Shown here: in pieces, positions 24,038 through 25,850 of the stretch | Layout of the letters: the number at the start of each line of letters is the position of its first letter | Position numbering within the stretch: position 1 is the first letter of the stretch | Assembly: GCA_034189695.1 (NCBI GenBank) | Contig: JAXHUA010000102.1 | Coordinates: 1 to 25,850 of the forward strand | Source of the DNA: JAXHUA01 sp034189695 | GTDB taxonomy: Bacteria; Chloroflexota; Dehalococcoidia; E44-bin15 | Direction of reading: 5' to 3' | Length of the DNA stretch: 25,850 nucleotides | Program-made: the position numbers and the translations under genes | Notes under the pieces: model-generated | The model's input: only the letters and a program-made list of their open reading frames with translations | Told to the model about the DNA's origin: nothing | Databases searched by the model: none

Positions 24038-24066
24038 ATTATATCATACGAAGCTGCTATTGTCAA
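24038..24066 (-). promoter_or_regulatory. consensus sigma-70 promoter of the LuxR-type regulator
   Basis: Perfect TTGACA (24061-24066), 17-nt spacer and perfect TATAAT (24038-24043) on the minus strand, with an AT-rich upstream flank. The leader is about 100 nt. Confidence 0.75.
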
Positions 24067-24081
24067 CTACTATATTGTAGT
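24066..24081. repeat. 16-bp inverted repeat abutting the -35 box
   Basis: ACTACTATATTGTAGT, perfect except for one central pair, starting at the upstream edge of the -35 box. The position suits a regulator-binding site. Confidence 0.5.
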
Positions 24082-24138
24082 GATTACAAACTCCAAAGCA
24101 CGACTGCAAAGATAGATTACCACGTATAAATGAGAAGA

Positions 24139-24153
24139 ATACTAAAGTAGTAT
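24139..24153. repeat. 15-bp perfect inverted repeat
   Basis: ATACTA-AAG-TAGTAT. Its TACTA half lies 72 bp, about seven helical turns, from the TACTA within the other inverted repeat, on the archaellin side of the control region. Confidence 0.45.
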
Positions 24154-24185
24154 CAAAACGCACATGTGAGCGCAAGTGGTGGTAG

Positions 24186-24443
24186 CACCCAATTTCCTCA
24201 GAGATTCCACGGAGGGACAGTGGGCGCCAGGGCTGGGATTACATTGGTGGTGAAACAGCCATCGAAACAGGGGATGGCATCGTTACTGAGAACCGCATGC
24301 GCGAGTTAGAGTACGAAGGCCGTCTGTTTGCAGATGGCTTCGTGGTTCAAGTTGGAGAGGGGGAACAATGGCAGGCCAGCAATTCACAGGCATATGCCGG
24401 GACGAGAGAGGAATCACGGGCCTGGAGACGGCCATCATACTGA
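24186..24443 (+). pseudogene. coding-like open frame without a start, possible gene remnant
   Basis: A frame open from after a TAG at 24183 to a TGA at 24443, overlapping the archaellin N-terminus in another frame. Between about 24225 and 24366 it has a strong G-nonG-N codon pattern and a protein-like sequence including ETAIETGDGIVTENRMRELE and GRLFADGFVVQVGE. There is no ATG, GTG or TTG in frame before an ATG at 24297, and no ribosome site there. It may be a frameshifted remnant or chance. Confidence 0.3.
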
Positions 24444-24967
24444 TCGCCTTCATTATGGTGGCTTCGGTGTTTGCTTATGTGGTCCTTTCGGCAGGCCTGT
24501 TCTCGTCCCAACAGGCGAAGGAAGCTATTTATGAGGGGCTGGAGCAGAGCGAGAGCACTATAGCGCTGAAAGGGGATGTGCTGGCTAACATGACGGCGGG
24601 GTATGTGGACGAGGTGTATTTGTGCGTTGGCACCGTGGGCCAGGGGAATCGCATCGATCTGAGTGATACGTCCTCGGCGAATAACACGGTTGTCATCTCT
24701 TTTCACGACCAGTACCAGCAGATTCCGGCGCTGGACTGGACGCTGCACAAGATCACCAGCGCGGGCGATGACAACATGCTCGACGCGAACGAGCTCTTCC
24801 AGATCGTTGTTGACACGTCAATCGTCAACGAGAGCGCTCCTTCGGAGGAGGCAAAGTTGGGCGCCTACCACACCTTCGTGTTGGAGGTGAAGCCGCCGAT
24901 CGGCGCCGTGCTGGCCATCGAGCGGATTGTTCCTCCCAGAGTCACCCAACTGGTGAACCTGCACTGA
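24368..24967 (+). CDS. archaellin-like class III signal peptide filament protein 1
   Basis: A 199-residue archaellin/type IV-like pilin. The leader ends RDERG (G15), and cleavage is expected before ITGLETAIILIAFIMVASVF, the hydrophobic N-terminal helix that packs the filament core; the Glu at mature position 5 is present. SAGLFSSQQAKEAI follows, as in archaellins, and then a beta-rich surface domain ending in FVLEVKPPIGAVLAIER. GGAGAGGGGG precedes the ATG. Archaellins are processed by a PibD/FlaK-type peptidase and assembled by the ArlI/ArlJ ATPase and membrane core, none of which is in the window. The paralogue 288 nt downstream shares the N- and C-terminal blocks. An archaeal-type adhesive pilin is the alternative. 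Confidence 0.85.
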   Translation: MAGQQFTGICRDERGITGLETAIILIAFIMVASVFAYVVLSAGLFSSQQAKEAIYEGLEQSESTIALKGDVLANMTAGYVDEVYLCVGTVGQGNRIDLSDTSSANNTVVISFHDQYQQIPALDWTLHKITSAGDDNMLDANELFQIVVDTSIVNESAPSEEAKLGAYHTFVLEVKPPIGAVLAIERIVPPRVTQLVNLH

Positions 24968-24980
24968 CACGCTCGTTTAA

Positions 24981-24993
24981 GGATAGCGTATCC
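24981..24993. repeat. short inverted repeat after archaellin 1
   Basis: GGATA-GCG-TATCC, 13 nt downstream of the stop codon, with no T-tract. Weak terminator at best. Confidence 0.25.
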
Positions 24994-25087
24994 ATGCCAA
25001 GAAACCATGAGTCGGAGAGGACTGAAAGGGGGTGACGGGGAGCAGATAGCGCAGGAGAAGGAGACCAGGGGCCAGCAAGGATGTTGC

Positions 25088-25106
25088 ATGTCCCGATAGT
25101 GGACAT
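25088..25106. repeat. inverted repeat between the archaellins
   Basis: ATGTCC-N7-GGACAT, perfect 6-bp arms, about 150 bp before the second archaellin. It could be an operator or an mRNA hairpin. Confidence 0.35.
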
Positions 25107-25134
25107 CAATCGTGTACGGCCCATCACGAAGTCA

Positions 25135-25153
25135 GGCCCGCGGCCCCCGGGCC
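25135..25153. repeat. GC-only hairpin between the archaellins
   Basis: GGCCCG and CGGGCC arms around a 7-nt C-rich loop. There is no T-tract after it. A stable stem here could protect or attenuate the mRNA and so set the ratio of the two filament proteins. Confidence 0.35.
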
Positions 25154-25255
25154 GGGTGCTCGCGCCAGACGCACTAGGGAAACAGGCACCTTTTGGCAGA
25201 TGGGTCGGTGGAACACAAAGGAAGAAGGAAGAAACAGAAACGGAAGGAGGCTTGG

Positions 25256-25834
25256 ATGTTTAAGAGAATGCTCAATCATGTGCACAAAGACGAAAAGGGC
25301 ATTACGGGTCTGGAGACAGCCATCATCTTGATCGCGTTTGTCGTGGTGGCGGCTGTCTTCGCCTACACCGTGCTGTCGGCCGGCATATTCACCACGCAGA
25401 AGGCTCAGGAGTCGGTCTACACCGGTCTTGAAGAGGTGGAGGCCACCCTGCAGATCAAGGGTTCCGTCATCGCGACTGCCACGACCACCGGCGTCAACGG
25501 CACAGTAGATGACATAACCTTCACTGTTGAGGGCGCCATGCAGGGACTGGCCATCGACTTCACCGAGCCGACGGACAACGTGGTGGTCATCTCCTACCTT
25601 GACAGCACCCAGGTGGCGCGGGACGTCGACTGGACCATCGCGAAGGTGGGGAACACCGATGACGACCAGCTGTTGGAAGGGGATGAGAAGTTCGAGGTCA
25701 CCGTGGACCTGACTGACCTCTCTCTTGGCCCGGACACCACATTCAGCGTGGAGGTCAAGCCGCCCACTGGAGCGGTGCTGACCATCGAGCGCACCACGCC
25801 GGCGTGGATCGACGCCGTAATGGATTTCCACTAG
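25256..25834 (+). CDS. archaellin-like class III signal peptide filament protein 2
   Basis: A 192-residue paralogue of the preceding gene. The ATG at 25256 is chosen because GGAAGGAGG lies five bases upstream; an ATG at 25193 would add 21 charged residues before the leader. From the chosen start the leader is again exactly 15 residues, ending KDEKG, followed by the ITGLETAIILIAFVVVAAVF helix and SAGIFTTQKAQESVYTGLEE. The surface domain is shorter and richer in Thr and Asp, and ends in FSVEVKPPTGAVLTIER like its neighbour. Two archaellins in tandem commonly make major and minor filament subunits. The remaining archaellum genes would be expected just beyond the window end. Confidence 0.87.
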   Translation: MFKRMLNHVHKDEKGITGLETAIILIAFVVVAAVFAYTVLSAGIFTTQKAQESVYTGLEEVEATLQIKGSVIATATTTGVNGTVDDITFTVEGAMQGLAIDFTEPTDNVVVISYLDSTQVARDVDWTIAKVGNTDDDQLLEGDEKFEVTVDLTDLSLGPDTTFSVEVKPPTGAVLTIERTTPAWIDAVMDFH

Positions 25835-25850
25835 GGTTCATGCACTCAGG

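Larger units (their letters stand above)
23931..24367. other. 437-bp divergent control region of regulator and archaellin
   Basis: AT-rich at its left half, unlike the rest of the window. It contains the consensus promoter of the LuxR-type gene, two inverted repeats and, at the right, a stretch with coding-like composition. No equally good plus-strand promoter for the archaellin was found; TATAAA (24125-24130) lacks a -35. Confidence 0.55.

Noticed and set aside
25081..25263. 60-codon frame between the archaellins
   Set aside because: It runs through hairpins and the ribosome site of the next gene, and its composition is not protein-like.
1..25850. CRISPR array or insertion sequence
   Set aside because: No regularly spaced repeats, transposase or terminal inverted repeats were seen.

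Overview
This is a GC-rich bacterial chromosome segment. The housekeeping genes (valS, uvrC, xerC/D, recJ, fabF, a Lon-family protease) are bacterial in type, but the right end carries two archaellin-like genes with class III (archaeal) signal peptides. That combination, with NarL/LuxR regulators and consensus sigma-70 promoters, points to a Chloroflexota bacterium, probably of the Dehalococcoidia/SAR202 kind. Archaellum-type motility genes are known in that phylum. The phylum call is inference from gene content.

Left part (1-9.8 kb): valS (minus) is divergent from a plus-strand operon of ribD, a zinc-site-less medium-chain dehydrogenase and a PTPS/QueD-like protein whose catalytic residues are largely replaced. 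Convergent to it is a minus-strand operon: small membrane protein, uvrC, zinc-ribbon SAM methyltransferase, GT4 glycosyltransferase, joined by 4-nt GTGA and TTGA overlaps. The pterin/flavin-like genes, dehydrogenase, glycosyltransferase and methyltransferase together look like a cryptic pathway for a modified pterin-like or pyrimidine-like metabolite.

Middle (9.8-18.4 kb), all on the minus strand: fabF overlapping recJ, followed by xerC/D with its own start region; and a three-gene run of Lon-like protease, two-TM potassium channel with RCK domains, and FkbM methyltransferase.

Right part (18.4-22.1 kb): a decayed tRNA-Gly copy, an exported DUF2330-like protein with calcium-binding repeats and a CFI-box C-terminus, a pair of terminator-like hairpins, a cysteine-rich DUF3795-like protein, an intact tRNA-Gly(UCC), and an orphan NarL-type response regulator.

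Far right (22.1-25.85 kb): a strong promoter with a long structured leader in front of a DUF5658-like small membrane protein; a LuxR-type regulator with a degenerate receiver; an AT-rich divergent control region with a consensus promoter and two inverted repeats; and two paralogous archaellins, probably the start of an archaellum locus continuing beyond the window. The strongest leads are this control region and archaellin pair, the degenerate pterin-like cluster, the structured leader, and the duplicated and decayed tRNA-Gly. No CRISPR array, insertion sequence or prophage was seen.
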